Shown: piece after piece, positions 26,135 to 38,384 of the stretch | How positions within the stretch are numbered: position 1 is the stretch's first letter | Layout of the letters: each line of letters starts with the position of its first letter | The notes under the pieces: generated by a model | The model's database searches: none | The model's input: only the letters and a program-made list of their open reading frames with translations | What the model was told of the DNA's origin: nothing | DNA from: Labrys okinawensis | Lineage (GTDB): Bacteria > Pseudomonadota > Alphaproteobacteria > Rhizobiales > Labraceae | Assembly (NCBI RefSeq): GCF_002982075.1 | Contig: NZ_PUEJ01000006.1 | Location: 1-64,000 of the forward strand | DNA length: 64,000 nt | Direction: 5' to 3' | Made by a program: the position numbers and the translations under genes

Positions 26135-27016
26135 GTGAATACCGACGTCATCATATCCTGCGCGATCACCGGAGCCGGCGACACCGTCGGCAAGCATCCG
26201 GCCATCCCGGTCACGCCCAAGCAGATCGCCGATTCCGCCATCGAGGCCGCCAAGGCGGGTGCCGCCATCGCCCATCTGCATGTGCGCGATCCCGAGACCG
26301 GTAAGGCCGGCCGCAAGCTCGAGCACTATCGCGAGGCCGTCCAGCGCATCCGCGATTCGGGCGTGGACGTGGTGATCAACCTCACCGCCGGCATGGGCGG
26401 CGATTTCTTCTTCGATCCGGCCAATCCGCGCAGCGGCGGTGCCGGCACCGACATCGCCAACGCGGCCGAGCGCGTCGCCCATGTCGAGGAACTGAGGCCC
26501 GAGATCTGCACGCTGGACTGCGGCTCGGTGAATTTCGGCGACGGCCTGTTCATGGCCACCGGCGAGACGCTGCGCGAAATGGCCGAGCGCATCCAGGCCG
26601 TCGGCGTGAAGCCGGAGATCGAATGCTTCGAGCTCGGCCATATCTGGCAGGCCAAGGACCTGATCAAGCGCGGCCTGATCGACGCGCCGCCGATGTTCCA
26701 GCTCTGCCTCGGCATTCCCTGGGGCGCGGAGGCGACCACCGAAACCATGGTCGCGATGCGCAACCATCTGCCGCCGGGCGCCAATTGGGCCGCCTTCGCC
26801 ATCGGCCGCATGCAGATGCCCTTCGTGGCCCAGTCCATGCTGCTGGGCGGCAATGTCCGCGTCGGCCTGGAAGACAATATCTGGCTCGACCGCGGCGTGC
26901 ATGCGACCAACCAGTCGCTCACCACCCGCGCCAAGGAGATCATCGAGCGGCTGGGCGGCCGGGCGCTGACCCCGGCCGAGGCGCGGGACAAGCTCGGCCT
27001 CAAGAAGCAGAAATGA
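26135..27016 (+). CDS. Beta-keto acid cleavage enzyme (BKACE, DUF849)
   Basis: BKACE enzymes split a beta-keto acid with acetyl-CoA using a zinc ion. The 293-residue protein has the metal site [11 protein letters not shown], the INLTAGMGG segment, [24 protein letters not shown] with the catalytic Glu region, and [10 protein letters not shown] near the end. The overlapping downstream thioesterase gene points to 3-dehydrocarnitine as substrate (the CdhC role in carnitine catabolism, giving betainyl-CoA and acetoacetate), an inference from context only. Confidence 0.92.
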   Translation: MNTDVIISCAITGAGDTVGKHPAIPVTPKQIADSAIEAAKAGAAIAHLHVRDPETGKAGRKLEHYREAVQRIRDSGVDVVINLTAGMGGDFFFDPANPRSGGAGTDIANAAERVAHVEELRPEICTLDCGSVNFGDGLFMATGETLREMAERIQAVGVKPEIECFELGHIWQAKDLIKRGLIDAPPMFQLCLGIPWGAEATTETMVAMRNHLPPGANWAAFAIGRMQMPFVAQSMLLGGNVRVGLEDNIWLDRGVHATNQSLTTRAKEIIERLGGRALTPAEARDKLGLKKQK

Positions 27017-27549
27017 ACCGCGTCACCACGCCCAATGAGGGCAAACCCTTCCAGGGCTGGGATTGGGCCAAGCCGATCCCGGCGCCGCTCTCCCTGCACC
27101 GCACGCCGGTGGTCGAGGCCTGGACCGACTATAACGATCACATGACGGAAAGCGCCTTCCTGCTGGCGTTCGGGGATTCCTCGGACGCCTTTTTCCGCAT
27201 GATCGGCGTCGACGAGGCCTATCGCGCGGCGGGCTCCTCGATCTACACCCTGGAAACGCGTATCCGGAACCTGCGCGAGGCCCATATCGGCGATCCCCTG
27301 GCGCTGACGCTGCAGCTCATCGACCACGACGCCAAGCGCCTGCACGTCTTCCATGCCATGACCAACGAGGCCGACGGCGCGGTGCTCGCCACCGCCGAGC
27401 AGATCCTGGTGCATGTCGACATGCAGGCCGGGCGCTCCTCCCCCTTCCCGCCGGAGATCGCCGAGCGGATCGCAGCGATCGCCCAGGCCCATGCCGCCCT
27501 GTCGGTGCCAGCCACGGTGGGCGTACCGCTGGGGATCCGGCGGAAATAG
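27013..27549 (+). CDS. Hot-dog fold thioesterase, betainyl-CoA thioesterase-like
   Basis: A 178-residue 4HBT-type thioesterase; the key helix is [17 protein letters not shown], with Asp and His in place of the common D-x-N-x-H-x-N. In carnitine degraders such a protein hydrolyses betainyl-CoA to glycine betaine and is often fused to carnitine dehydrogenase. Here it is free-standing and its ATG overlaps the stop of the BKACE gene by four bases (ATGA). No dehydrogenase follows. Substrate assignment is inference from the pair. Confidence 0.85.
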   Translation: MNRVTTPNEGKPFQGWDWAKPIPAPLSLHRTPVVEAWTDYNDHMTESAFLLAFGDSSDAFFRMIGVDEAYRAAGSSIYTLETRIRNLREAHIGDPLALTLQLIDHDAKRLHVFHAMTNEADGAVLATAEQILVHVDMQAGRSSPFPPEIAERIAAIAQAHAALSVPATVGVPLGIRRK

Positions 27550-27576
27550 GGGCTGCTCGGCCCATCCCAGCAAGAC

Positions 27577-27615
27577 GCGACCCGCCTTCTCCCCTTGCGG
27601 GAGAAGGCGGGTCGC
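27577..27615. terminator. 17-bp-arm hairpin after the BKACE operon
   Basis: Perfect arms at 27577-27593 and 27599-27615 around a 5-nt loop (core GCCTTCTCCC, GGGAGAAGGC). No U-run follows, so it may be a repeat used as a terminator or mRNA end stabiliser. Confidence 0.6.
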
Positions 27616-27651
27616 GGCTCATTCGGAGAGATCGAGATCATATCACAGCAA

Positions 27652-27676
27652 AAAGCCGGGCGCTGGGCCCGGCTTT
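27652..27676 (-). terminator. Rho-independent terminator of the cytochrome c gene
   Basis: Read on the minus strand: AAAGCCGGGC and GCCCGGCTTT arms around a 5-nt loop, with a run of Ts at the 3' side, 27 bp after the cytochrome stop codon. Could also stop plus-strand transcripts of the BKACE operon. Confidence 0.8.
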
Positions 27677-27702
27677 CACATTTCAGACTGAGACGGCAGC
27701 CG

Positions 27703-28257
27703 TTACTTCGGCAGATCGATCGGCTTTTCGCTCTTGGAATTGAGGTAGACCAGGATGTCGGCTCGGTCCTGCGGCTTGGGCAGGCCGGCGAAGGACATCT
27801 TGGTGCCCTTGGCGAAAGCCTGCGGGCTCTTGATGAAGTGGTAGAAATCGTCGGGCGTCCAGGTCTCGCCCTTGTCATGCAGCGCCTTGATGGCGTCGGA
27901 ATAGGCGAAGTCGGCCTTGTGGCCCTTCGGCCCGCCGATCACGCCGAACAAATTGGGGCCGACGCCGTTCTTGCCGCTCTGGTCGTCGGTGTGGCAGGCC
28001 GCGCACTTCTTGAAGATGGCGGCGCCCTTTTCCACCGAGGCCTTGGCGACCAGCTCGGCCAGCGGCGGATCCTGGGAGGCGGCAGGGGCCTCGGCCGTGG
28101 CGGCCGGCGCGGCATCGGCCAGCTCGTAGCCGGCCTTTTCCGGTTTTTCCTGCTTGAAGATTTCCTCGGCAACGATGCTGAGCCCCAAGGTCAGCATCAA
28201 CGTGCCCAGGACTGCGCCGGCAATCTTGTTCAGTTCAAACGATGACGACGAACTCAT
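27703..28257 (-). CDS. cycM: Membrane-anchored cytochrome c (CycM-like)
   Basis: A class I cytochrome c held at the periplasmic face by an uncleaved N-terminal span (KIAGAVLGTLMLTLGLSIVAEE, about 11-32), then an Ala/Pro/Glu linker and the haem domain: KKCAACHTDD (CxxCH), GPNLFGVIGG and the methionine ligand in GTKMSFAGL. In rhizobia CycM carries electrons from the bc1 complex to the aa3 oxidase. It is 184 residues, a normal length, monocistronic, with its own terminator. Confidence 0.92.
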   Translation of the reverse strand: MSSSSSFELNKIAGAVLGTLMLTLGLSIVAEEIFKQEKPEKAGYELADAAPAATAEAPAASQDPPLAELVAKASVEKGAAIFKKCAACHTDDQSGKNGVGPNLFGVIGGPKGHKADFAYSDAIKALHDKGETWTPDDFYHFIKSPQAFAKGTKMSFAGLPKPQDRADILVYLNSKSEKPIDLPK

Positions 28258-28462
28258 CCCCGGCTCCGACTCGAGATCAATCTGACGAAAGGCACAAGAT
28301 GCCCCCGCACCTCATTGCCCCAAACACAAACTCCGGCAGCCGCTCTGTCAAGCGTCAAACCGCATCGGACCCTCTATCCGGTTTGACCGGTAGTTTGCAA
28401 CTCGTATAAATCGCGCGCGCTTGCTACTTTTCGCCGCCCCGCTCCGGAAGAGGCTGTTATCC

Positions 28463-29197
28463 GTGTCCGATCCGCTCATCCTGATCCCCGCCCGCATGGC
28501 CTCGACCCGCCTGCCCGGCAAACCGCTGGCCCCCATCGCGGGCGAGGCGATGATCGTGCAGGTCTGGCGCCGGGCCTGCGAATCGCGCCTGGGACGGGTG
28601 GTGGTGGCCACCGACACGGCCGAAGTCGCCGATGCGGTTCGCGCCGCCGGCGGCGAGGCGGTGATGACGCGGCCCGATCACCCCACCGGCTCGGACCGCA
28701 TCCATGAGGCGCTGTTGACGCTCGATCCCGAAGGGCGGCACGACACCATCATCAATGTGCAGGGCGACCTGCCGACCATCGAGCCGGAGACGATCCGCGC
28801 CGTGTTCGGCCCGCTCGCCGACGAGGCTGTGGATATCGCCACCCTCGCGGCCGTGATCACGCGCGAAGAGGAAAAGACCAATTCCAGCGTGGTGAAGGTG
28901 GTGGGCACGCCGATCGGGCCCCGCACCCTGCGCGCGCTCTATTTCACCCGCGCCACCGCGCCCTGGGGCGAGGGCGAGCTCTACCACCATATCGGCCTCT
29001 ACGCCTATCGCCGGGCGGCGCTGGAGCGCTTCGTCACCCTGCCGCCGGCCCCGCTGGAGCAGCGCGAGCGCCTCGAACAGCTCAGGGCCCTGGAAGCGGA
29101 CATGCGCATCGATGTTGCGATCGTCCCCGCCGTGCCGCTAGGTGTGGACACGCAGGAAGATCTCGATCGCGCCCGCGAAATTCTCGAAAGTCGCTGA
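28463..29197 (+). CDS. kdsB: 3-deoxy-manno-octulosonate cytidylyltransferase
   Basis: Activates Kdo with CTP for lipopolysaccharide inner-core synthesis. The 244-residue protein has [19 protein letters not shown] with the CTP-binding [12 protein letters not shown] loop, [27 protein letters not shown] with the metal-binding Asp, and [16 protein letters not shown]. The GTG at 28463 ([11 protein letters not shown]) is chosen over a TTG 14 codons upstream because the family begins here. It precedes pheA by 2 bp, so the two are one operon. Confidence 0.95.
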   Translation: MSDPLILIPARMASTRLPGKPLAPIAGEAMIVQVWRRACESRLGRVVVATDTAEVADAVRAAGGEAVMTRPDHPTGSDRIHEALLTLDPEGRHDTIINVQGDLPTIEPETIRAVFGPLADEAVDIATLAAVITREEEKTNSSVVKVVGTPIGPRTLRALYFTRATAPWGEGELYHHIGLYAYRRAALERFVTLPPAPLEQRERLEQLRALEADMRIDVAIVPAVPLGVDTQEDLDRAREILESR

Positions 29198-29199
29198 TC

Positions 29200-30063
29200 A
29201 TGTCCGAGTCCAAGATGAAAGTTTCGTTCCAGGGCGAGCCCGGGGCCAATTCCCATATTGCCTGCAACAATGTCTATCCCGACGCGCAGGCCCTGCCCTG
29301 CCCGACCTTCGAGGACGCCTTCAACGCGGTCTCGTCCGGCGAGGCGGACCTCGCCATGATCCCGATCGAGAATTCGGTGGCGGGACGCGTCGCCGACATC
29401 CACCATCTCCTGCCGACCTCGGACCTGCATATCATCGGCGAATATTTCCTGCCGATCCACCACCAGCTCATGGCCGTGCCCGGCGCGAGCCTGGAGACCA
29501 TCCGCACGGTGCATAGCCATCCCCAGGCCCTCGGCCAGTGCCGCATCACCATGCGCGGGCTCGGCCTCGCGCCGGTGACCGAGAGCGACACGGCCGGCGC
29601 CGCCCGCCTGGTGCGCGACTGGCAGGACCCGAGCAAGGCCGCCCTCGCCTCCACCCTGGCGGCCGAGATCTACGGTCTTCAGATCCTCAAGCCCGATGTC
29701 GAAGACGAGCCCTACAACACCACCCGCTTCGTGGTGCTGTCGCGCGAGCCCGACTGGGTGCCGGTCGGCCAGGGGCCGACGGTGACCTCGCTGATCTTCA
29801 CGGTGCGCAACCTGCCGGCCGCGCTCTACAAGGCGATGGGCGGCTTTGCCACCAACGGCATCAACATGACCAAGCTGGAGAGCTACATGGTGGGCGGGCA
29901 CTTTTCCGCCACCCAGTTCTATGCCGAAGTCGACGGCCATCCCGAGGATAAGAACCTCAAGCGCGCCTTGGAGGAACTCGGCTTCTTCTCGACCAAGATG
30001 CGTATCTTCGGCGTGTTTCCGGCCGACCCGGCCCGCGACGACCACGCGCCGCCGGCGGAGTGA
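29200..30063 (+). CDS. pheA: Prephenate dehydratase
   Basis: Converts prephenate to phenylpyruvate for phenylalanine synthesis. The 287-residue monofunctional enzyme has FQGEPGANSHIA at the start, AMIPIENSVAGRV, the catalytic-site NTTRFVVLSRE (TRF motif), then a C-terminal ACT domain with GINMTKLESYMVGG (the phenylalanine-binding ESxP-like region). The ATG is 2 bp after the kdsB stop. There is no chorismate mutase domain, as expected in alphaproteobacteria. Confidence 0.96.
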   Translation: MSESKMKVSFQGEPGANSHIACNNVYPDAQALPCPTFEDAFNAVSSGEADLAMIPIENSVAGRVADIHHLLPTSDLHIIGEYFLPIHHQLMAVPGASLETIRTVHSHPQALGQCRITMRGLGLAPVTESDTAGAARLVRDWQDPSKAALASTLAAEIYGLQILKPDVEDEPYNTTRFVVLSREPDWVPVGQGPTVTSLIFTVRNLPAALYKAMGGFATNGINMTKLESYMVGGHFSATQFYAEVDGHPEDKNLKRALEELGFFSTKMRIFGVFPADPARDDHAPPAE

Positions 30064-30068
30064 GCAGG

Positions 30069-30136
30069 GAGTGTCAATCTTCGGATCGACATGCAACGCA
30101 GAGCCATCAGAATGTCGACCAGGAGGTCGACACTCC
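30069..30136. repeat. Imperfect inverted repeat between convergent pheA and nudC
   Basis: GGAGTGTCAATCTTCGGATCGAC and GTCGACC...GTCGACACTCC face each other, the same design as the element between dapB and ptsN (1870-1953) but with several mismatches. Likely a shared two-way terminator made from a repeat. Confidence 0.5.
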
Positions 30137-30140
30137 AACC

Positions 30141-31097
30141 TCACGGCACCACCGCGCCGCCCTTTTCCGCGAACTCCTTCAGGAGGTGATGGGCGATCGC
30201 CATCGGCTTGGGCGCGTTGAAGCCTTCCGGATGCTCGTCGATCAGCATCTGCACCACCTCCTCGCGCGTGAACCAGCGCGCATCCTCCAGCTCCTTGATG
30301 TCGACATTGATGTCGCGGCCGGTGGCCCGGGCGAAACAGCCCACCATCAGCGAGGAGGGGAAGGGCCAGGGCTGGGAGGCGAAATAGCGCACATGCGAGC
30401 AGGCGATGCCCGATTCCTCCAGGATCTCCCGACGCACCGCATCCTCGATGGTCTCGCCCGGCTCCAGGAAGCCGGCGAGCGCCGAATACATCTTCTCCGG
30501 AAAGCGGGTCTGGCGGCCCATCAGGCAGCGCTCGCCGTCGATCGCCAGCATGATCACCACCGGATCGACGCGCGGGAAATGCTGGGTGCCGCAATTGGCG
30601 CAATCGCGCCGCCAGCCGCTGGCGGTGATCCGGGTCTCCTGTCCGCAATTGGCACAGAAACGATGGCGGTGGTGCCAGTCCAGCACTTCCTTGGCGGTGG
30701 AGAGTTCGCCGAGAATCTCCGGCGCCACCAGCCCCCGCATGGCGAGGGAGCGCAGGTCCATCGCCTCCACGTCCGGGCGCCAGGCGAGATCGTCGACCAG
30801 CCCCTTGTCGAAGGCCCGGGCGAAGACCGCGCTGCCGTCCGGCTGCAGGCCCAGGAATATATTTTGCCGACTATCCTTGAACGACTCGATCTCCTCGTGA
30901 TCGAACAGCGCCTCATGGACGCCGTCGCGGATGCGCAGGAGCGGCACGTCGCCCGAAAAGGCGAAGAAGCGGCAGGAGGAATGGGTGAGCTTCTCCGCGA
31001 TGAAGGCTTCGTCCTCGCGCTGACCGGAAGCGCGATCGAGCGGATTGAGCGAATAGGCAATGGCGGCGGAACGATCGAACAGGGTATGCAAGGTCAT
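30141..31097 (-). CDS. nudC: NAD+ diphosphatase NudC
   Basis: Hydrolyses NADH/NAD+ and removes NAD caps from RNA. The 318-residue protein has the zinc ribbon RFCANCGQET ... RRDCANCGTQHFPR, the Nudix box GFLEPGETIEDAVRREILEE (complete), and the NudC-specific SQPWPFPSSLM motif right after it. The ATG at 31097 follows the HIT gene by 22 bp on the same strand, so they are likely co-transcribed. Confidence 0.95.
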   Translation of the reverse strand: MTLHTLFDRSAAIAYSLNPLDRASGQREDEAFIAEKLTHSSCRFFAFSGDVPLLRIRDGVHEALFDHEEIESFKDSRQNIFLGLQPDGSAVFARAFDKGLVDDLAWRPDVEAMDLRSLAMRGLVAPEILGELSTAKEVLDWHHRHRFCANCGQETRITASGWRRDCANCGTQHFPRVDPVVIMLAIDGERCLMGRQTRFPEKMYSALAGFLEPGETIEDAVRREILEESGIACSHVRYFASQPWPFPSSLMVGCFARATGRDINVDIKELEDARWFTREEVVQMLIDEHPEGFNAPKPMAIAHHLLKEFAEKGGAVVP

Positions 31098-31119
31098 GGC
31101 AATATCTTCCGGCGGGATC

Positions 31120-31551
31120 TTATGAAAACGAGAGCAATCTACGAAGCTGGCTAATCAGATCGGCGGCAACGGCCTCCGCATAGGGGCGGGCCGGCACCTG
31201 GCCCCAGACGGGCTTCGGCCAGGCAGGATCGCCCTTGAAGCGCGCGATGATGTGGACGTGCAACTGGGGCACCATATTGCCAAGAGCCGCGACATTGAGC
31301 TTGTCGCAGCCCGTGAGGGTCTTCAAAGCCTGCGAAACGGCGGCTATCTCCTGCATGAGCACCGCCCTGTCGCCCTCGTCGAGCTCGATGATCTCGCTGA
31401 TGTCGGGGCGCCTGGGGATGAGCAGGAGCCAGGGAAAACCGGCATCATTGATCAGGCGCAGCTGGCAGAGGGTGAGGTCGCCGACGGGAAGAGAATCCCC
31501 GGCGAGTTGGGGATGCAGGCTGAAGGCGGCGGAGGGGGCGGCGGAAGACAT
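31120..31551 (-). CDS. HIT family nucleotide-binding protein
   Basis: A 143-residue histidine-triad hydrolase or transferase acting on nucleoside phosphoramidates or dinucleotides. The active-site motif is QLHVHIIARFKGDPAWP (HxHx with the third H replaced by the I-I pattern of this subgroup). LRLINDAGFPWLLLIPRRPDI is the typical core of the alphaproteobacterial HIT clade. The ATG at 31551 is favoured over an earlier in-frame start. Paired with nudC. Confidence 0.9.
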   Translation of the reverse strand: MSSAAPSAAFSLHPQLAGDSLPVGDLTLCQLRLINDAGFPWLLLIPRRPDISEIIELDEGDRAVLMQEIAAVSQALKTLTGCDKLNVAALGNMVPQLHVHIIARFKGDPAWPKPVWGQVPARPYAEAVAADLISQLRRLLSFS

Positions 31552-31605
31552 GGCGATTCGCGGAATGGGAGAGGGTGGCGGCAACCCTATCCCCAGAGCA
31601 TGGCG

Positions 31606-31701
31606 GTTCCAAGGGCGGACGACAGCCTTGGCGGTTCCGATGCGAGCCTTGCCGACGTTGCGCGGGAAGCGGTGCGGCTGGGACCGCGGCCGTCCCGTCC
31701 A
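31606..31701. repeat. Interspersed repeat family D, copy 2
   Basis: Same ordered blocks as 9546-9655, including TTCCAAGGGCGGAC and GGTGCGGCTGGGACCGCGG. Part of a 389-bp gene-free stretch (31552-31940) that is almost wholly repeat. Confidence 0.65.
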
Positions 31702-31762
31702 TAGGCGCCAAGATAAGGGGCGGGCGAGATGAGGCGGCTGGAGATCGAGCTCGACATATGAG

Positions 31763-31930
31763 CCCCCTCGCCCCGTTTACGGGGAGAGGATGGAGGTGAG
31801 GGGCTACGCAAGGCGTCAGTTTGTGAGGTCGCGCCGCCCCTCATCCTTACCTTCTCCCCGTAAACGGGGCGAAGGGGTGGCCGGCGTCGCGCCTCTGGCC
31901 TTATCTTAGCGCCTATGGACGTCCCGTCCG
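31763..31930. repeat. Palindromic repeat family A, second full copy
   Basis: Same 170-bp layout as 840-1011: opposed CTCGCCCCGTTTACGGGG and CCGTAAACGGGGCGAAGGGG units and the CTATGGACGTCCCGTCC tail. It abuts the stop of pyc. Confidence 0.8.
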
Positions 31931-31940
31931 CCTCTTTTCT

Positions 31941-35402
<3,462 letters not shown>

Positions 35403-35576
35403 GAGCACTCGCGGTCTGGAGGGAAGGCAGGAATTTATGTTGCAATGCGAAGAGCGATGCAAACTCTTTCCCGTATCCGGAAATTCTAACCGCTCCGCCC
35501 GCGACCGAATGTCGACCTTCGCCGTTTTGTTCGCTTATTTGCTCATCTGGAGGCGAACCGGCCTGCCTTTCTCGTC

Positions 35577-35999
35577 ATGACGGAGCAACTCACGATGGCG
35601 CCACCGCCCTTATCACGCGGCATCAGGATCCATTCGACGCCGCAGGGCCCAGCGCCCATCGCCATCAGGCAGGCCTGGATCGGCCTGACGCTGCCGCTTC
35701 TGGAAACGGCCCCGTCGTCGCCGCAGACGATGATCGTCGAAACCGAATTTCGTAACCCGGCCAACCGTCTCGACGCTCTGAAGCAGCGTCTGGGCTTCAA
35801 GCGACCGACGGCGACTTGGCGGGCCTATACGGTGCAGGCCGCGACTGCCTTGCGCCTGCTCGAGAGCCATTCCCCGGATGCGGCCCGATGGTGGCGGCAA
35901 CATACGCCCTGGCTGTCGGAACCGGACCAGGTCCTGGCCTTCGACGCGGATTGCTGTGAATTGGTCTTTGCCGAGAGGGTTCCGGCCAACGAGCCCTGA
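35577..35999 (+). CDS. Hypothetical protein
   Basis: Not recognised. The 140-residue product is soluble, with no signal peptide; its centre (RNPANRLDALKQRLGFKRP, AATALRLLESHSPDAARWW) looks helical and protein-like, and codon use matches neighbours. It is divergent from pyc across 174 bp and ends just before a hairpin that serves the opposite strand. Real gene likely, function unknown. Confidence 0.6.
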   Translation: MTEQLTMAPPPLSRGIRIHSTPQGPAPIAIRQAWIGLTLPLLETAPSSPQTMIVETEFRNPANRLDALKQRLGFKRPTATWRAYTVQAATALRLLESHSPDAARWWRQHTPWLSEPDQVLAFDADCCELVFAERVPANEP

Positions 36000-36006
36000 A
36001 AAAAGC

Positions 36007-36032
36007 GGAAGCCCCGCCGGGGCGGGGCTTCC
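36007..36032 (-). terminator. Rho-independent terminator of the small secreted-protein gene
   Basis: Perfect 12-bp GC-rich arms (GGAAGCCCCGCC, GGCGGGGCTTCC) followed on the minus strand by GCTTTTTTC, 55 bp after the stop of the 36087 gene. Confidence 0.85.
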
Positions 36033-36086
36033 TACGGGCTACCGGGCTGGTGTCGGGGCGCAGGGTCCGATAACCCGAAGACGGGC

Positions 36087-36383
36087 TCAGTAGCAAACCC
36101 TCACGCGCTTCCAGAAACCGCCATAGTAACCGTCGACCCAACGCTTCTCGATGTGGCAGCGGCGGTAATAGACGGGGCGGTAGTCGTCATAATAGTAGCG
36201 GCCGCCATAGTAGCTGTTGTTGTAGGCGGAGCCGGCGAGCAGGCCGCCCAGCAGGCCGATGCCGGCGCCGGCGGCGAAGGCGCCGTTCCGGCCATAGCGG
36301 GCTTCGGCGGTGCCGGTGGTGGCAATGGCGGTGCCGGCCAGCGTGGCGGCAACCAGGGCTCCGGTCAGGATCTTCTTGAACAT
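36087..36383 (-). CDS. Small secreted Gly/Tyr-rich protein
   Basis: A 98-residue protein with a signal peptide (FKKILTGALVAATLAGTAIA, cleavage near AEA-RY), a glycine-zipper-like stretch (FAAGAGIGLLGGLLAGSAY) and a Tyr-rich tail with the end pattern CHIEKRWVDGYYGGFWKRVRVCY split in two (two cysteines). Such proteins are common in rhizobia with no known role; an outer-membrane or envelope place is inferred. Monocistronic with a strong terminator. Confidence 0.8.
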   Translation of the reverse strand: MFKKILTGALVAATLAGTAIATTGTAEARYGRNGAFAAGAGIGLLGGLLAGSAYNNSYYGGRYYYDDYRPVYYRRCHIEKRWVDGYYGGFWKRVRVCY

Positions 36384-36642
36384 CGTCTCGTTCCCATTCT
36401 TGTCTTGCGCGGGTTGCGCTTGATCTGATGGGAGGACAATGCCACCGCCGCCCCGGCCTCTCCGTGCGATTCAACACGGGATGCAACCGATGCGTGTTTG
36501 CGGGTGCGCAGGCAGCGATAATGATGAAGTCTTGCAGCGCGAACGCCTGCCACTCGCCCTCTGGAGACCGGGAACGGGCGGCACCTGCCTCGCCGCGCTC
36601 TCGACCTGCGGGTCATTGCAACAAATCGTTCGGCACGATAAA

Positions 36643-36659
36643 CTAGTCAGTATGACTAG
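36643..36659. promoter_or_regulatory. Palindrome overlapping the antitoxin start codon
   Basis: CTAGTCA and TGACTAG, perfect 7-bp arms around GTA, with the start ATG inside the right half. A bound Phd/VapB complex here would block both transcription and initiation. Confidence 0.7.
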
Positions 36660-36933
36660 AAAATCTAAATCGGCCCCGCCTGTTTCATGGGCGCTGCAGC
36701 ACGCCAAGGCACGCTTCAGCGAGCTGGTCCGGCGCGCCCGCAGCGAAGGGCCACAGCATGTTACCGTGCATGGCCGCGAGGAAGTAGTGGTGATCTCCGC
36801 CGAGGAGTTCCGCACGCTCAAGGGAAGCATGACGGGCGCCGCCCTGATCGCGGCCCTGCAGGCCTCGCCGCATCGCGACATCGAGATCGAACCCGAGCGT
36901 CGGCCCATGCCCGTGCGCGAGGTCGATCTGTGA
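36652..36933 (+). CDS. vapB: Type II antitoxin, Phd/YefM family
   Basis: A 93-residue Phd-fold antitoxin: WALQHAKARFSELVRRARSEGPQHVTVHGREEVVVISAEEF is the full DNA-binding Phd core (shown in parts), and the tail ALIAALQASPHRDIEIEPERRP would bind the PIN toxin. The ATG at 36652 is chosen because the Phd fold starts close behind and a palindrome overlaps it. Its TGA overlaps the toxin GTG start by four bases, so the two are translationally coupled. Confidence 0.92.
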   Translation: MTRKSKSAPPVSWALQHAKARFSELVRRARSEGPQHVTVHGREEVVVISAEEFRTLKGSMTGAALIAALQASPHRDIEIEPERRPMPVREVDL

Positions 36934-37358
36934 GCGGCTGGCTGCTGGATACCAATGTTCTTTCCGAACTGCGCCGCCCCAAGCCCGAGCCGCGCGTGGC
37001 GGCTTTCGTCTCGGCCCAGCCGCTGGACAGCCTGTATGTCAGCATCGTGACTTTTGCCGAGATCCGCTACGGCATCGAAGTGATTGCCGACCCGGCCAGG
37101 CGCGCCGACCTCCATGACTGGCTCGCCAACCGGATAAGGCCCCTCTTTCAGCAGCGTGCTTTGCCCGTGAGCGAGGATGTCATGCTCAAATGGCGCCTGC
37201 TCGTGGCCGAAGGCCGCAAGACTGGCCATACTCTCTCGCAGCCCGACCTCATCATCGCCGCCACGGCTCTGCTCCATGACCTGGTGGTCGTCACCCGCAA
37301 TGAGGCGGACTACCGCCAGGCCGGCGTTCGGCTTCACAATCCATGGCAGGAGGCCTGA
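36930..37358 (+). CDS. vapC: Type II toxin, VapC/FitB-like PIN domain ribonuclease
   Basis: A 142-residue PIN-domain RNase. Acidic residues of the active site are in WLLDTNVLSELRRP (Asp), SIVTFAEIRYGIE (Glu), SQPDLIIAATAL (Asp) and VTRNEADYR. VapC toxins cut tRNA or rRNA. The GTG start overlaps the antitoxin stop. All catalytic positions are present, so the module appears functional. Confidence 0.92.
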   Translation: MSGWLLDTNVLSELRRPKPEPRVAAFVSAQPLDSLYVSIVTFAEIRYGIEVIADPARRADLHDWLANRIRPLFQQRALPVSEDVMLKWRLLVAEGRKTGHTLSQPDLIIAATALLHDLVVVTRNEADYRQAGVRLHNPWQEA

Positions 37359-37361
37359 GGC

Positions 37362-38252
37362 TTGATCGACAAGCTCGAATTCCTGATCGCCCTCTCCCGC
37401 GAGCGCCATTTCGGCCGGGCCGCAGAGATCTGCGGGGTGACCCAGCCCACCCTTTCGGCCGGCATCAAGCAGCTCGAAGGCGAACTCGGCGTGTTGCTGG
37501 TGGCGCGCGGCTCGCGTTTCCAGGGCTTCACGCCGGAGGGCGAGCGGGTGCTGGAATGGGCCCGGCGCATCGTCAGCGACAGCCGCGCCATGCGCCAGGA
37601 AGTGGAATCGCTCAAGCGCGGCCTCAACGGCCATCTCACTATCTCGGTGATCCCGACGGCGCTGTCCATGGTCGCCTCGATCACCACGCCCTTTCGCGCC
37701 CGCCATCGCAACGTGACCTTCACCATCCTCTCGCGCCCCTCGACCACGGTGCTGCAGGAGTTGGAGGACCTGGCCATCGATGCCGGCATCACCTATCTCG
37801 ACAACGAGCCCCTGGGGAAGGTCTCGACAGTCGAACTCTATCGCGAGACCTATTGCCTGCTGACCGACGTCAACGGCGAATTCGCCGGCCGCAACACGGT
37901 GAGCTGGGAGGAGCTCGGCCATGTGCCGCTCTGCCTGCTCACGCCCGACATGCAGAACCGGCGCATCGTCGACCATCTCCTGCGCAATGCCGAGAATCCG
38001 GTGGCGCCGACCCTGGTCTCCAATTCGATGCAGGTGCTGCTCTCGCATGTGCGCACGGGCCGCTGGTCGAGCGTGATGCCGGCCATCCTGATCGACATGC
38101 TGGGCGCGGGCGAGAATGTGCGCTCGATCCCCATCGTGGAGCCGCAGGCCTACCACAAGGTCGGCCTGATCACGCCCAGGCGGGAAACCCAGACCCCCCT
38201 GGTCGCCGCTCTGATCGCAGAGGCGAAACGCTACGCCATGCAGATGGGGTGA
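37362..38252 (+). CDS. LysR family transcriptional regulator
   Basis: A 296-residue LysR protein: DKLEFLIALSRERHFGRAAEI and TQPTLSAGIKQLEGELGVLL form the helix-turn-helix, followed by an effector domain with TISVIPTALSMVASITTPF. The start is a TTG 3 bp after the vapC stop. Proteins with this opening are often found next to formate dehydrogenase (fds) operons in rhizobia, from memory; no fds gene is in the window, so it may be separated from its target by the vapBC insertion. Confidence 0.88.
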   Translation: MIDKLEFLIALSRERHFGRAAEICGVTQPTLSAGIKQLEGELGVLLVARGSRFQGFTPEGERVLEWARRIVSDSRAMRQEVESLKRGLNGHLTISVIPTALSMVASITTPFRARHRNVTFTILSRPSTTVLQELEDLAIDAGITYLDNEPLGKVSTVELYRETYCLLTDVNGEFAGRNTVSWEELGHVPLCLLTPDMQNRRIVDHLLRNAENPVAPTLVSNSMQVLLSHVRTGRWSSVMPAILIDMLGAGENVRSIPIVEPQAYHKVGLITPRRETQTPLVAALIAEAKRYAMQMG

Positions 38253-38384
38253 GGCGATGCACCCCGTGGCTCGGATCGCAGTTCCGATTGGCGGAGCAGC
38301 GCATGTCTCATGACAGGCAATAAAATGCCCTGTCTCCGTAATGCGGAGTGTTTCAGTGAGGGGATATCGGGCATCACCCCTTTT

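Noticed and set aside
27703..28257. Cytochrome c as part of the BKACE operon
   Set aside because: It is on the opposite strand with its own terminator.
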